NCBI GenBank assembly: GCA_012799845.1
Contig: JAAZKL010000293.1
Span: forward strand, 1 to 10,342
DNA length: 10,342 bases
From: Clostridiaceae bacterium
GTDB taxonomy: Bacteria > Bacillota > Clostridia > Acetivibrionales > DTU013
Reading direction: 5' to 3'
The notes below the pieces were generated by a model. It searched no databases, was not told where the DNA came from, and saw nothing but the letters and a program-made list of their open reading frames with translations. The translations under genes and the position numbers were made by a program. Numbering within the stretch: the first letter of the stretch is position 1; every line of letters starts with the position of its first letter. Positions 1 to 6,977 of the stretch are shown here, piece after piece.

Positions 1-1356
1 GACCCATACCGTCTCATTCCCCAGGCATATCAGCGGGATACGGTCACGCGCGTCACGCGGGATTTTATTGTCGATGAAAAATTCCTTGAGTTTTTTAGTG
101 CCGCCTGATCCAAAAGGCCTGAAAATGTCGCCTGCCCGGCGATTTCTTATATGTATTCCCTTTTTCAGCAGACCATAATCAAAATATTGCACGTATGGAT
201 TATAACCCAGTGATTTATATTTATCAATACTAAGCGGTTCATGGACGGAGGCTGTCAGATAAGCGCCGATCTCAGGGACCTCCGTGGTTCCGGGGACCAC
301 CACCTGTCTTGAAAACCCGGCGGCCCGCTGGCTTTCAACTTCGAATCCTCCGGCAGACAGCTTCAGGATGCCGTAAGAAACTGATGCCCTTATTCCGCGC
401 GGCAGTTCGGCCTGCATCCCGGTGACGCCTTTTATGACCAGGTCGGACAAGGCCTGATAATGTATGCCTCCCACTCCTTTTGCGCTTCCAGCCGCCTGTT
501 CGACAGCCTGCCTTAGGACGCGCATCAGTATTGCCGGATCGAGCCTGCGAAGCATACCGATATCCATGCTTACCTGTCCGTCCCCGCTTTCGCGCAGGAC
601 CTGCTCATATGCTTCGGCAGCGCATTTCTCCAGGAAACGCTGGTCGGCGGCGGTGTTCTCTGCCAGCCTGCAAAGACTGTTTATGATGTTGGCTCCGAAG
701 TTTTCATTAATATATGGAAGCAAACCGAGCCGCACTTTGTTGCGGGTGTACTCCCCGGTCAGATTGGTACTGTCGGTCCTGGGCGCAAGGCTGGCTTCAC
801 TGCAATATTGTTCGATCTCTTCTCTGCTCACGGAAAGGAGGGGCCTTATGATATCCCCCCTGATGTACTCCATCCCGCAGAGGCCCCTGGTTCCGGTCCC
901 TCTTATTATATTCATCATGACGGTTTCCGCCTGGTCGTTCCTGTTGTGCGCAACCGCTATTTTCGTCGCCCCCGTGGCCCCGGCCAGCATTCGGAACTCG
1001 CGATACCGGATCTCCCTGCCTGCCTCTTCTGTCGAAATGCCCATTTCTGCAGCAACGGCCGCCACATCCGTCCGCAGGATATGCAGCGGTATCTCCAGTT
1101 CAGCGCAAAGGCGCGCGGTGAATTCCTCATCCGCGTCAGCCTCTTCACCGCGCAGCATGTGATTTACATGTACGGCATGGAGTTTCATTCCAAGGATCGG
1201 CCGGAGAGCGTTGAGCACATGGATAAGGCATACGGAGTCAGGACCTCCCGACACGCCCGCAACGACTCCCTCTCCGGGTTCGATCAGATTGTTGGCGGTA
1301 ATGACGTCCAGGATCTTCTTCTGGAATTTTGGGACATAATCACTGATATGTTTCAT
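1..1356 (-). CDS. tilS: tRNA(Ile)-lysidine synthetase TilS, 3' end cut by window edge
   Basis: TilS uses ATP to attach lysine to the wobble cytidine of tRNA-Ile(CAU), so that it reads AUA codons and is charged with isoleucine; it is a cytosolic, normally essential enzyme. I translated the frame from the sequence: it is open for 452 codons to base 1 without a stop. The PP-loop ATP-binding motif SGGPDS is at residues 36-41, HVNHMLRG follows near residue 62, and RTDSTN marks the end of the catalytic domain. Near the edge, RRAGDIFRPFG and KKLKEFF are typical of the TilS C-terminal domain. Family members in Firmicutes are about 460-480 residues, so little is missing. The ATG lies inside dnaB and overlaps it by 17 bases. 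A GGAAAGAG stretch sits almost directly against this ATG, closer than usual, so translational coupling to dnaB is likely. An in-frame TTG lies six codons upstream but has no better site. Confidence 0.95.
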   Translation of the reverse strand, partial: MKHISDYVPKFQKKILDVITANNLIEPGEGVVAGVSGGPDSVCLIHVLNALRPILGMKLHAVHVNHMLRGEEADADEEFTARLCAELEIPLHILRTDVAAVAAEMGISTEEAGREIRYREFRMLAGATGATKIAVAHNRNDQAETVMMNIIRGTGTRGLCGMEYIRGDIIRPLLSVSREEIEQYCSEASLAPRTDSTNLTGEYTRNKVRLGLLPYINENFGANIINSLCRLAENTAADQRFLEKCAAEAYEQVLRESGDGQVSMDIGMLRRLDPAILMRVLRQAVEQAAGSAKGVGGIHYQALSDLVIKGVTGMQAELPRGIRASVSYGILKLSAGGFEVESQRAAGFSRQVVVPGTTEVPEIGAYLTASVHEPLSIDKYKSLGYNPYVQYFDYGLLKKGIHIRNRRAGDIFRPFGSGGTKKLKEFFIDNKIPRDARDRIPLICLGNETVWV

Positions 1357-2683
1357 CTCTTTCCAAATTGGCAAACTTGGTGTATTTGTCGAAATATTTG
1401 AGATAGACCGTTCCGGTCGATCCGTTCCTGTGCTTGGCGATGATGATTTCAGCTATGTTCTTCTTGTCGCTGTCGGGGTTGTAATAGTCATCCCTGTAAA
1501 TGAACATAACTATATCTGCATCCTGCTCAATGGCGCCGGATTCCCTGAGGTCGCTGAGCATCGGCCTGTGGTCCGTCCTGGTTTCCGGTCCCCTGCTGAG
1601 CTGCGACATGGTCACCACTGGCACGTTCAGTTCCTTTGCCAGTATTTTTAACGACCGGGATATTTCCGATACCTCCTGCTGCCTGTTTTCCACTTTTCCT
1701 CTCCCGCGCATGAGCTGCAGGTAGTCGATCACCACGAGCCCGAGCTTTTTCTCGAGCTTCAGCCTCCTGCACTTCGCCCTGATATCCATTACCGTGAGAC
1801 CGGGCGTATCGTCTATATATATGGGCGCTTCCGACAAAGGCCCCAGTGCTTTCGCTATCTTGTTCCAGTCTTCGTCGTCGAGCCTGCCTGTCCTCATCTT
1901 GTGGCTGTCGACCATGACCTCGCTGCACAGCATCCTGTTAACAAGCTGGTCCTTCGACATCTCAAGGTTGAACAGGGCTACCGGAACGTGCTTCTGGACT
2001 GCTGCATACTGGGCGATGTTCAGTGCCATCGCCGTCTTGCCCATACCTGGGCGGGCTGCGATAAGTATCAGGTCCGAATTCTGCAGTCCGGCGGTTTTCA
2101 TGTCCAGGTCGGCAAACCCTGTCGGCACCCCGGTTACGGGGCTTTTGCTGTTGTAGAGTTCTTCGAGCCTGATGAATGTCTCAAGAAGCACATCCTTGAT
2201 ATGGGTGAATCCCTGGGTGCTTCTTCTCTCGATTATGTCAAATATGCTTTTCTCCGCCCTGTCCAGCACGAATTCGGCCTCTTCGGAAGCCTCGTAGCTC
2301 ATCCCCGCGATGTTTTGCGCAGCCTTTATCAGTTTGCGGAGCAGCGATTTTTCCTCGACAATTTTTGCATAATGCCTGGCATTTGCAGTGGTAGGCACGG
2401 TACTGGTGATGCTGGCGAGATAATCCATCCCTCCGACCTGCTCCAGCGTGCCTCTTTGCTGCAGTTGCCCGGAAACAGTGATTATGTCCACCGGTCCCGC
2501 TTTTTCAACTATATCGATAATGGCCTCACATATTTCCCTGTGGTCTTCTCTGTAGAAATCCGAACTCCTTATAAGTTCCGTCACTGTAGGGATCACGTCG
2601 GAATCGAGCAACATGCAGCCGAGTACTGCCTGTTCCGCCTCTATATTATGAGGTGGTACCATTCCCAAGGCACTTAGATCCAC
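1340..2683 (-). CDS. dnaB: Replicative DNA helicase DnaB (DnaC in B. subtilis)
   Basis: This is the hexameric 5'-3' helicase that unwinds DNA at the replication fork and binds primase through its N-terminal domain. The 447-residue product has the usual length. The N-terminal DnaB domain spans about residues 10-110, a linker follows, and the RecA-like motor begins near 180. Walker A is ARPGMGKT at 210-217 (Lys216), the catalytic glutamate is in NLEMS (Glu241), Walker B is VVIDY at 317-321, and the arginine finger is in KHRNGSTG (Arg419). No intein interrupts these motifs. The start codon is GTG, with GGAGGGG seven bases upstream, which fixes the start. It lies 131 bases downstream of rplI and overlaps tilS by 17 bases, so the three are probably co-transcribed. 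The rplI-dnaB pairing is common in Firmicutes. Confidence 0.97.
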   Translation of the reverse strand: MDLSALGMVPPHNIEAEQAVLGCMLLDSDVIPTVTELIRSSDFYREDHREICEAIIDIVEKAGPVDIITVSGQLQQRGTLEQVGGMDYLASITSTVPTTANARHYAKIVEEKSLLRKLIKAAQNIAGMSYEASEEAEFVLDRAEKSIFDIIERRSTQGFTHIKDVLLETFIRLEELYNSKSPVTGVPTGFADLDMKTAGLQNSDLILIAARPGMGKTAMALNIAQYAAVQKHVPVALFNLEMSKDQLVNRMLCSEVMVDSHKMRTGRLDDEDWNKIAKALGPLSEAPIYIDDTPGLTVMDIRAKCRRLKLEKKLGLVVIDYLQLMRGRGKVENRQQEVSEISRSLKILAKELNVPVVTMSQLSRGPETRTDHRPMLSDLRESGAIEQDADIVMFIYRDDYYNPDSDKKNIAEIIIAKHRNGSTGTVYLKYFDKYTKFANLERDETYQ

Positions 2684-2814
2684 TTTACGACCCCTCCGGT
2701 TATCTGTTCTCTGTCTGGCTCTGTCCCTGCACTGTTCTTGCTGTGGTTCTGATTCTGGTAATGATTCTGTTTACGATTCTGGATATGATTCCGGTTATTA
2801 TTCTCATCCGGATC
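2677..2814 (-). other. Open frame continuing past the rplI stop codon
   Basis: After the rplI TAA the frame stays open for 46 codons, until a TAA three codons into dnaB. The conceptual peptide begins DPDENNNRNH and is very rich in Asn, Gln, His and charged residues, because it contains the 12-bp repeat. It has no start codon or ribosome binding site of its own, so it could be made only by readthrough. It may be a former C-terminal extension of L9 cut off by a point mutation, a base-calling error, or chance. I infer no function. Confidence 0.4.
2734..2793 (-). repeat. Degenerate 12-bp tandem repeat between rplI and dnaB
   Basis: Read on the minus strand, four consecutive 12-base units share the pattern CRGAATCxxxxx: CGGAATCATATC, CAGAATCGTAAA, CAGAATCATTAC and CAGAATCAGAAC (2793-2746). 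A fifth, weaker unit is CACAGCAAGAAC. The period is exactly four codons, and the units lie in frame with rplI, after its stop codon. In that frame they would encode Asn/Gln/His-rich tetrapeptides. I see no inverted repeat or T-run that would make this a terminator. Confidence 0.75.
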
Positions 2815-3261
2815 TTATTCTGACTCGATCCTTACCTTCAGCCTGCTGCTGACTTCAGGATACAGCTTGACGTCGACCTCATATGATCCTGTCGATTTGA
2901 TCGTATCCGGCATTACTATCTTTTTCCTGTCTATATCCAGTTTGAAATCATCTTTCAGTTTATCTGAAATGTCCTTGCTGGTTATCGATCCGAAAAGTTT
3001 CCCGCTTTCGCCTGTCTTAGCCCTGATGACTACCTCCACATCCCGGAGCTTTTCAGCCAGTTGCCTTGCATGCGCAAGTTCCCTGTCCCTTTTGGTCTTT
3101 TCAGCTTCTTTCCTGGTTTTTACTATGTTCAGGTTGCTTTCGTTGGCTTCAACAGCCATTCCCCTTGGAAATAAAAAATTCCTGGCATAACCGTCGCTGA
3201 CATTAACCAGGTCATCCTTCTTCCCCAGTCCCTTGACATCCTGTTTCAATATGACTTTCAT
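2815..3261 (-). CDS. rplI: Large-subunit ribosomal protein L9
   Basis: L9 binds 23S rRNA near the base of the L1 stalk and helps maintain reading frame. The 148-residue product has the family's two-domain form. The N-terminal RNA-binding domain covers roughly residues 1-50 and contains the signature GYARNFLFPRGMA; a long charged connecting helix follows, then the C-terminal domain from about residue 75 with the glycine-rich loop TGESGKLFGSIT. GGAGG lies five bases before the ATG. The gene begins 14 bases after gdpP, so the two are almost certainly co-transcribed. Oddly, the same reading frame stays open for another 46 codons after the TAA stop. Confidence 0.97.
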   Translation of the reverse strand: MKVILKQDVKGLGKKDDLVNVSDGYARNFLFPRGMAVEANESNLNIVKTRKEAEKTKRDRELAHARQLAEKLRDVEVVIRAKTGESGKLFGSITSKDISDKLKDDFKLDIDRKKIVMPDTIKSTGSYEVDVKLYPEVSSRLKVRIESE

Positions 3262-3275
3262 ATGAACCTCCGGTT

Positions 3276-5294
3276 TTAAGTATTCGGTTTTGCCATTTCT
3301 TCTTTATAATTCATTATAGCATATTTTAACCTTTCTTTTGCATCATTTATGTCCGTATCGGCAAGCTGCGCACCTGCAACCGACAGATGGCCGCCGCCGC
3401 CAAGCTTCTCGAGTATCATCTGCACATTTATTTCGCCCAGGGATCTGCCGCTGATCCAGACCTCGCCGTCAACACTGCACAATACGAACGACGCCGTTAT
3501 TCCTGACAGGTTCAGCAGTTCATCGGCGGCCTTGGCCGCTATGAGCTGCGGATTGCCGGCATCCTCCCCGCAGACCGATATCGCTATATCGCCGTCTATC
3601 AGTTCCGCTTCGCTGACAACGGAGGAGATCTTCTGATAGGTTTCGATGTCATTCTGGAAAAGTTTCTTGACCGCCACTGTGTCGACTCCGTGCCGTTTCA
3701 GGTAGGAAGCTGCCTCAAATGTCCTGACGCCGGTCTTGAACGTGAAGTTCTTCGTGTCGACTACAATGCCTGCATAGAGGGCTTCAGCCTCCAGTTGGCT
3801 GAGTTTCAGCTTTTCATCTATGTACTGGATCACCTCGGTGACCAGTTCGCATGTGGATGAAGCATACGGCTCCTGGTACGTCAGGACGGTGTCCTGTATG
3901 TAATCGGCACCCCTCCTGTGATGGTCTACCACAACTATCTGCTCGCATTTATCGACCAGTTCCGGCACTTCGGCAAAGCTCCTGCGGTGGTTGTCCACGA
4001 CGATGAGGAGAGACTTTCTGCCCAGCAGGTCCATGGCTTCGCTTCCGGTTATGAACAGGCCCGCGTATTCCTCGTCTTTCCTGATCCTTTCCACCAGCTT
4101 CTCAATGGTCGGGTTCAGCCTGTTCAGCACTATGTATGCTTCCCTGCCCCTGCTCCTGACGATCCTGTATAAGCCGAGCGAAGCACCCAGCGAATCGATA
4201 TCGCCGTTTTCATGCCCCATGATGAGTACGTTTTCCGCCTGGTCGATCAGCTCACGCATCGCATATGCTATAACCCTTGCCTTCACCTTTGTCCTCTTCT
4301 CCAGTTCCCTGGTCTTTCCCCCGAAGAAACTGAAATTCTCCCCGTTTTTCAACACCACCTGGTCGCCTCCCCTGCCCAGCGCCAGGTCGATGGAGGCGGC
4401 GGCAAAACTGAGGTTCTCAGCCAGCGTCCCGCCGTTGAGCCCGAATCCAAGGCTAAGTGTGACAGGCAGCTTGTTCCCGATGTTTATCTCCTTGACAGTG
4501 TCCAGTATCTCGAACTTTTTCTCCTCAAGCTCCTTTATGTATTTATGCTCAAAAATGAACAGGTATTTGTCTCTCTCGAATTTCTTGATGATCCCGTTGG
4601 TGAAGGAGATCCACCTTACTACTCTCTTGTCTATCTCGGCCAGCATCTGCGGCTTGACAGGGTCCTCCATGCTCTGCATCAGGTCGTCGTAATTGTCTAT
4701 GACGCATATGCCGGCGACTATCCTCTCGTCGGCATACGTTTGCCTCAGTGAGATAAGCTCGGTGGTATCGATGAAATAAAGGATGAGCATGCAGCTCATG
4801 GCATCCTGCGGATTACGCCTTGCAATGCTTACCAGCACATTGTAATAGCGGCCGTTCAAATATATCTGCCTGGATATGGGCATGTATTTCTGCTCTGCGT
4901 TATCGGCCGGTAGCTCATCGCGGAGTTCCTTTACAATGGTTTTGACCTCGTTCTCGAATGCTTCTGTATGCTCGGAAATATCCCGGAAGGAGGGATTATA
5001 CCATATGATCGATCCATCGGGCTCCGCTATGACAAGCGGCATGGGAAAGTTGAGCAGAGTATCCTTCGTAGCCGTGTCGATATTGAGGTTCAGGTTCTCG
5101 ATGAAATCAGATATTTCCGCCTTCCGCCTGTAATTCGTCCTGAGGTTGTGCCAGGCAAGGTAAGCGAACAGCACAAAACACGGTATTGCCACCCGCCAGT
5201 CCAGTATCGCTATGACGGCGGTCAATAGCAATATGACCCATATGTGTACACTTACCTGCGGAATCAGTTTGCTTAGGATTTTTTTGCTATCCAT
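3276..5294 (-). CDS. gdpP: Cyclic-di-AMP phosphodiesterase GdpP (YybT family)
   Basis: GdpP is a membrane-bound enzyme that hydrolyses cyclic-di-AMP to pApA, and so affects cell-wall, potassium and stress responses. The 672-residue product shows the full family architecture: two membrane segments at about residues 14-47, a PAS-like domain at roughly 65-180, a degenerate GGDEF domain ending in LGRGGDQVVLK (306-316), then DHH and DHHA1 domains. Metal-binding residues are visible: HENGDID at 361-367, VVDNH at 432-436, VVDHHR at 455-460, Asp513 in VVDTK, and GGGGH at 632-636. The B. subtilis protein is of similar length (about 659). All phosphodiesterase motifs are intact, so the enzyme is likely active. 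The ATG has only a weak AGG close upstream. It follows the MazG-like gene by 24 bases and precedes rplI by 14. Confidence 0.96.
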   Translation of the reverse strand: MDSKKILSKLIPQVSVHIWVILLLTAVIAILDWRVAIPCFVLFAYLAWHNLRTNYRRKAEISDFIENLNLNIDTATKDTLLNFPMPLVIAEPDGSIIWYNPSFRDISEHTEAFENEVKTIVKELRDELPADNAEQKYMPISRQIYLNGRYYNVLVSIARRNPQDAMSCMLILYFIDTTELISLRQTYADERIVAGICVIDNYDDLMQSMEDPVKPQMLAEIDKRVVRWISFTNGIIKKFERDKYLFIFEHKYIKELEEKKFEILDTVKEINIGNKLPVTLSLGFGLNGGTLAENLSFAAASIDLALGRGGDQVVLKNGENFSFFGGKTRELEKRTKVKARVIAYAMRELIDQAENVLIMGHENGDIDSLGASLGLYRIVRSRGREAYIVLNRLNPTIEKLVERIRKDEEYAGLFITGSEAMDLLGRKSLLIVVDNHRRSFAEVPELVDKCEQIVVVDHHRRGADYIQDTVLTYQEPYASSTCELVTEVIQYIDEKLKLSQLEAEALYAGIVVDTKNFTFKTGVRTFEAASYLKRHGVDTVAVKKLFQNDIETYQKISSVVSEAELIDGDIAISVCGEDAGNPQLIAAKAADELLNLSGITASFVLCSVDGEVWISGRSLGEINVQMILEKLGGGGHLSVAGAQLADTDINDAKERLKYAIMNYKEEMAKPNT

Positions 5295-5318
5295 AACCTG
5301 AAAAAGGGCAACCCCTTC

Positions 5319-5657
5319 TCATTTCTCCTTTCTTCTGCTGCTGCCCAGATGCTTTGAAAGCTCGGACAGATCGCCGTAATACTTCTCAACGTCATTGTTT
5401 TCCACGAGCCCAAGCCTGATCTTGCTGCGGATCTTCAGTTCGACGGCATTGTAGCTGACGCCGAGGCGCTTGCCCAGCAGGTAGCTGATGAGGATGATGT
5501 TCGACAACACATCGCCGACCGCCTCATGAAGCTCATCCCGGGCGCCGCCCGCCAGCACCTTGTACAGATCCGCCAGTTCAGTGAGCAGTTCGCTTTTCAG
5601 CATTTCGATAGTCTTTATGCTCCTGGTTATATCGATCTCCTTATCAGGTAATGCCAT
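5319..5657 (-). CDS. MazG-like family protein
   Basis: This small, mostly helical protein resembles the MazG-like family found in Clostridia, distant relatives of all-alpha nucleotide pyrophosphohydrolases. I recognise it by overall pattern: an N-terminal acidic helix (KSELLTELADLYKVL), then DELHEAVGDVLSNIILISYLL (read in two parts, residues 41-50 and 51-61), then a helix rich in basic residues. Canonical MazG enzymes bind magnesium through glutamates and an ExxD; here the segment is EAVGD (Glu45, Asp49), with alanine where the ExxD glutamate would align, so catalytic activity is doubtful. I chose the ATG at 5657 (112 residues), because GGGAG lies eight bases upstream. A TTG five codons earlier (5672) lacks a good site. 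It is 24 bases upstream of gdpP and presumably in its operon. The substrate is unknown. Confidence 0.75.
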   Translation of the reverse strand: MALPDKEIDITRSIKTIEMLKSELLTELADLYKVLAGGARDELHEAVGDVLSNIILISYLLGKRLGVSYNAVELKIRSKIRLGLVENNDVEKYYGDLSELSKHLGSSRRKEK

Positions 5658-5710
5658 ATACTCAACTCCCAACCCGGTTTGCTAATATTTTACCATATTG
5701 TGGTATTTCC

Positions 5711-5734
5711 TGCATCAGATTTTATTATGATGCA
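5711..5734 (-). other. Stem-loop overlapping the pheA stop codon
   Basis: TGCATCA and TGATGCA form a seven-pair stem with a ten-base loop; one further C-G pair flanks it. The pheA TAA lies in the loop. No T-run follows in the direction of transcription, so it is not a standard terminator. A smaller stem, TACCA/TGGTA, lies just downstream. They could slow exonucleases or tune expression of the following gene, but this is a guess. Confidence 0.35.
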
Positions 5735-6552
5735 GAAACCGGGTAAGAGCCCAATATCTTTAAAAACGATGCTTTTCTTTTCACCATCGTCAGGGCGTCT
5801 CTCAGGTCGTCGTCCTCCCTGTGCCCAAGTACATCCACGAAGAATATATATCTGCCCAGCCCGCTCCTGGCAGGCCTCGACTCGATGCGCGTCATGTTGA
5901 TATCCCAGAGGTTGAAGATCTCCAGTATCCTGTAGAGGCTTCCAGGCTTGTCCTCCGTGGAGAAAATCAGCGATGTTTTGTCGTTCCCGGTCCTTACGGC
6001 ATCGCTTCCGCCCAGGACGATGAACCGCGTGAAGTTGCTGTCATGGTCCTGGATGTCCTCCCTCAGTATTTCCAGGTCATATGCCTCAGCTGCCGCCCTG
6101 GATCCTATGGCAGCCATGTCGCCAGTGCCGGCAGCCACCTCCCCGGCGGCAGCGGCAGTGCTGTGGGTAGTCTTTATTGCCGCATCCGGCAGATTTTCCG
6201 CCAAAAAACGCCTGCACTGGCCCAGGGGCTGCGGATGCGAAAGCACCGTCCTGATTTTCGAAATATCGGACCCCTTTTTCACCAACAGATGCTCCCTCAC
6301 GGGGATAACGACCTCAGCCCTAATCCAAAGGCCGTTTTCCCGGGTCATCATGTCCATGGTCACATTGACAGCACCTTCGATGGAGTTCTCTATCGGTACA
6401 ATGGCCTCGTCAAGCTGCCCGTCCTGCATCGCGGCAAATATGTCCGGGATCGTCGGATAATCCCGGGATATGTATGGCACCTGCCCTGTGTACTTTTTCA
6501 TGGCCTCATGGGAAAACGTCCCCCTCGGGCCAAGATAACCGATCCTTTTCAT
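5725..6552 (-). CDS. pheA: Prephenate dehydratase (monofunctional)
   Basis: The enzyme converts prephenate to phenylpyruvate, the committed step of phenylalanine synthesis. The 275-residue product is the stand-alone Firmicute form without a chorismate mutase domain. The catalytic periplasmic-binding-like domain begins with GYLGPRGTFSHEA (residues 5-17), includes PIENSIEGAV near 53-62, and carries the catalytic NFTRF at 173-177. A C-terminal ACT domain (about 193-270) has DKPGSLYRI and the phenylalanine-binding ESRP motif (224-227), so feedback inhibition by phenylalanine is expected. The ATG is the only good start, but its nearest purine-rich site, AAAGGGA, is about ten bases away. It is the first gene of the long downstream group; a promoter lies about 60 bases upstream. 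The leader is only about 50 bases, too short for a T-box. Confidence 0.96.
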   Translation of the reverse strand: MKRIGYLGPRGTFSHEAMKKYTGQVPYISRDYPTIPDIFAAMQDGQLDEAIVPIENSIEGAVNVTMDMMTRENGLWIRAEVVIPVREHLLVKKGSDISKIRTVLSHPQPLGQCRRFLAENLPDAAIKTTHSTAAAAGEVAAGTGDMAAIGSRAAAEAYDLEILREDIQDHDSNFTRFIVLGGSDAVRTGNDKTSLIFSTEDKPGSLYRILEIFNLWDINMTRIESRPARSGLGRYIFFVDVLGHREDDDLRDALTMVKRKASFLKILGSYPVSAS

Positions 6553-6607
6553 GCGCTGATGGTCCCTTTCATATATCAGGTTAATTGGTCCGGCTTGTTC
6601 GGCGTAT

Positions 6608-6639
6608 ATTATAATACACTAAAAACACTATTTTTCCAA
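6608..6639 (-). promoter_or_regulatory. Sigma-A-type promoter for pheA and the downstream genes
   Basis: On the minus strand TTGGAA (6639-6634) and TATTAT (6616-6611) are separated by 17 bases; an overlapping perfect TATAAT (6613-6608) gives a longer spacing of 20. Transcription would begin near 6600. The -10 region TATTATAATA is its own reverse complement, so it could also serve a plus-strand promoter with TTGGTC (6585-6590) at a spacing of 16. Confidence 0.65.
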
Positions 6640-6923
6640 CTGGAATATCAAATGCGGTAAAATTGTCGGGTCCTGTTTCAACTTATGACCCATGGGGTAT
6701 ATATATACCGGAGGGATAACAAGCCTGAAGCTTTAAGATATACATCACCAGAAGAATACACTACAGAAGCAGATGAGCTAACAGGTCATACCAGTGCAGG
6801 CACCAATGAACGCAGCAGGAGAAATGCAAGTAGTCACGATTCATTAACCTCCAGAGCTGCTCAGCGTGAGCAGGGCAACGGTCGGATCACCGGGTTGGGT
6901 ATCCGGCCGTTTGCTTTGGAAGT
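6640..6923. other. Structured intergenic region without a supported gene
   Basis: Between the rpsR terminator and the pheA promoter I find no gene with a ribosome binding site and a recognisable product. The stretch has a perfect 14-base palindrome GGTATATATATACC (6696-6709), a tight hairpin CTGCTCA/TGAGCAG with a three-base loop (6857-6873), and a strong stem CGGTCGGAT/ATCCGGCCG (6879-6909) whose single G-U pair forms only in plus-strand RNA. That last stem is followed on the plus strand by TTTGCTTT. A plus-strand frame from 6685 is open but has no ribosome binding site and runs into rpsR. I do not recognise a riboswitch class. A plus-strand non-coding RNA is possible. Confidence 0.5.
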
Positions 6924-6963
6924 AAAAACCCCTCCCCGGATCCACCTTGGATCTGAGGAGGGG
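6924..6963 (-). terminator. Strong intrinsic terminator after rpsR
   Basis: On the minus strand CCCCTCCTCAGATCCA and TGGATCCGGGGAGGGG form a 16-position stem with one mismatch and one wobble pair around a three-base loop, followed at once by TTTTT. It begins 14 bases after the rpsR stop and closes the rpsF-ssb-rpsR operon. On the plus strand the stem is followed by a T-rich stretch, so it may stop transcription in both directions. Confidence 0.93.
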
Positions 6964-6977
6964 CCGTTTCTGTTTGA

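Noticed and set aside
464..1162. 232-codon plus-strand open frame
   Set aside because: It lies antisense to tilS, whose frame carries clear TilS motifs; the plus-strand product resembles nothing.
1901..2677. 258-codon plus-strand open frame
   Set aside because: It is the antisense shadow of dnaB, with no ribosome binding site or recognisable domain.
3991..4692. 233-codon plus-strand open frame inside gdpP
   Set aside because: It is Ser/Leu-rich shadow translation of a gene with intact GdpP motifs.
5681..5705. Terminator after pheA formed by TACCA/TGGTA
   Set aside because: The stem has only five pairs and no T-run follows on the minus strand.
6549..6572. Seven-codon minus-strand frame (MKGTISA) whose TGA overlaps the pheA ATG
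   Set aside because: It has no ribosome binding site, and such short frames are common by chance.
6553..6600. T-box or other riboswitch before pheA
   Set aside because: With the promoter at 6608-6639 the leader is about 50 bases, and no T-box sequence is visible there or in the gap upstream.
5821..6660. 279-codon plus-strand open frame across pheA
   Set aside because: It is antisense to pheA and extends over the pheA promoter; no domain is visible.
6775..6849. Short minus-strand frame starting ATGAATCGTGAC after GGAGG
   Set aside because: The ribosome site is only three bases from the ATG, the frame is under 30 codons, and no promoter is evident; its composition is not that of a phenylalanine leader peptide.
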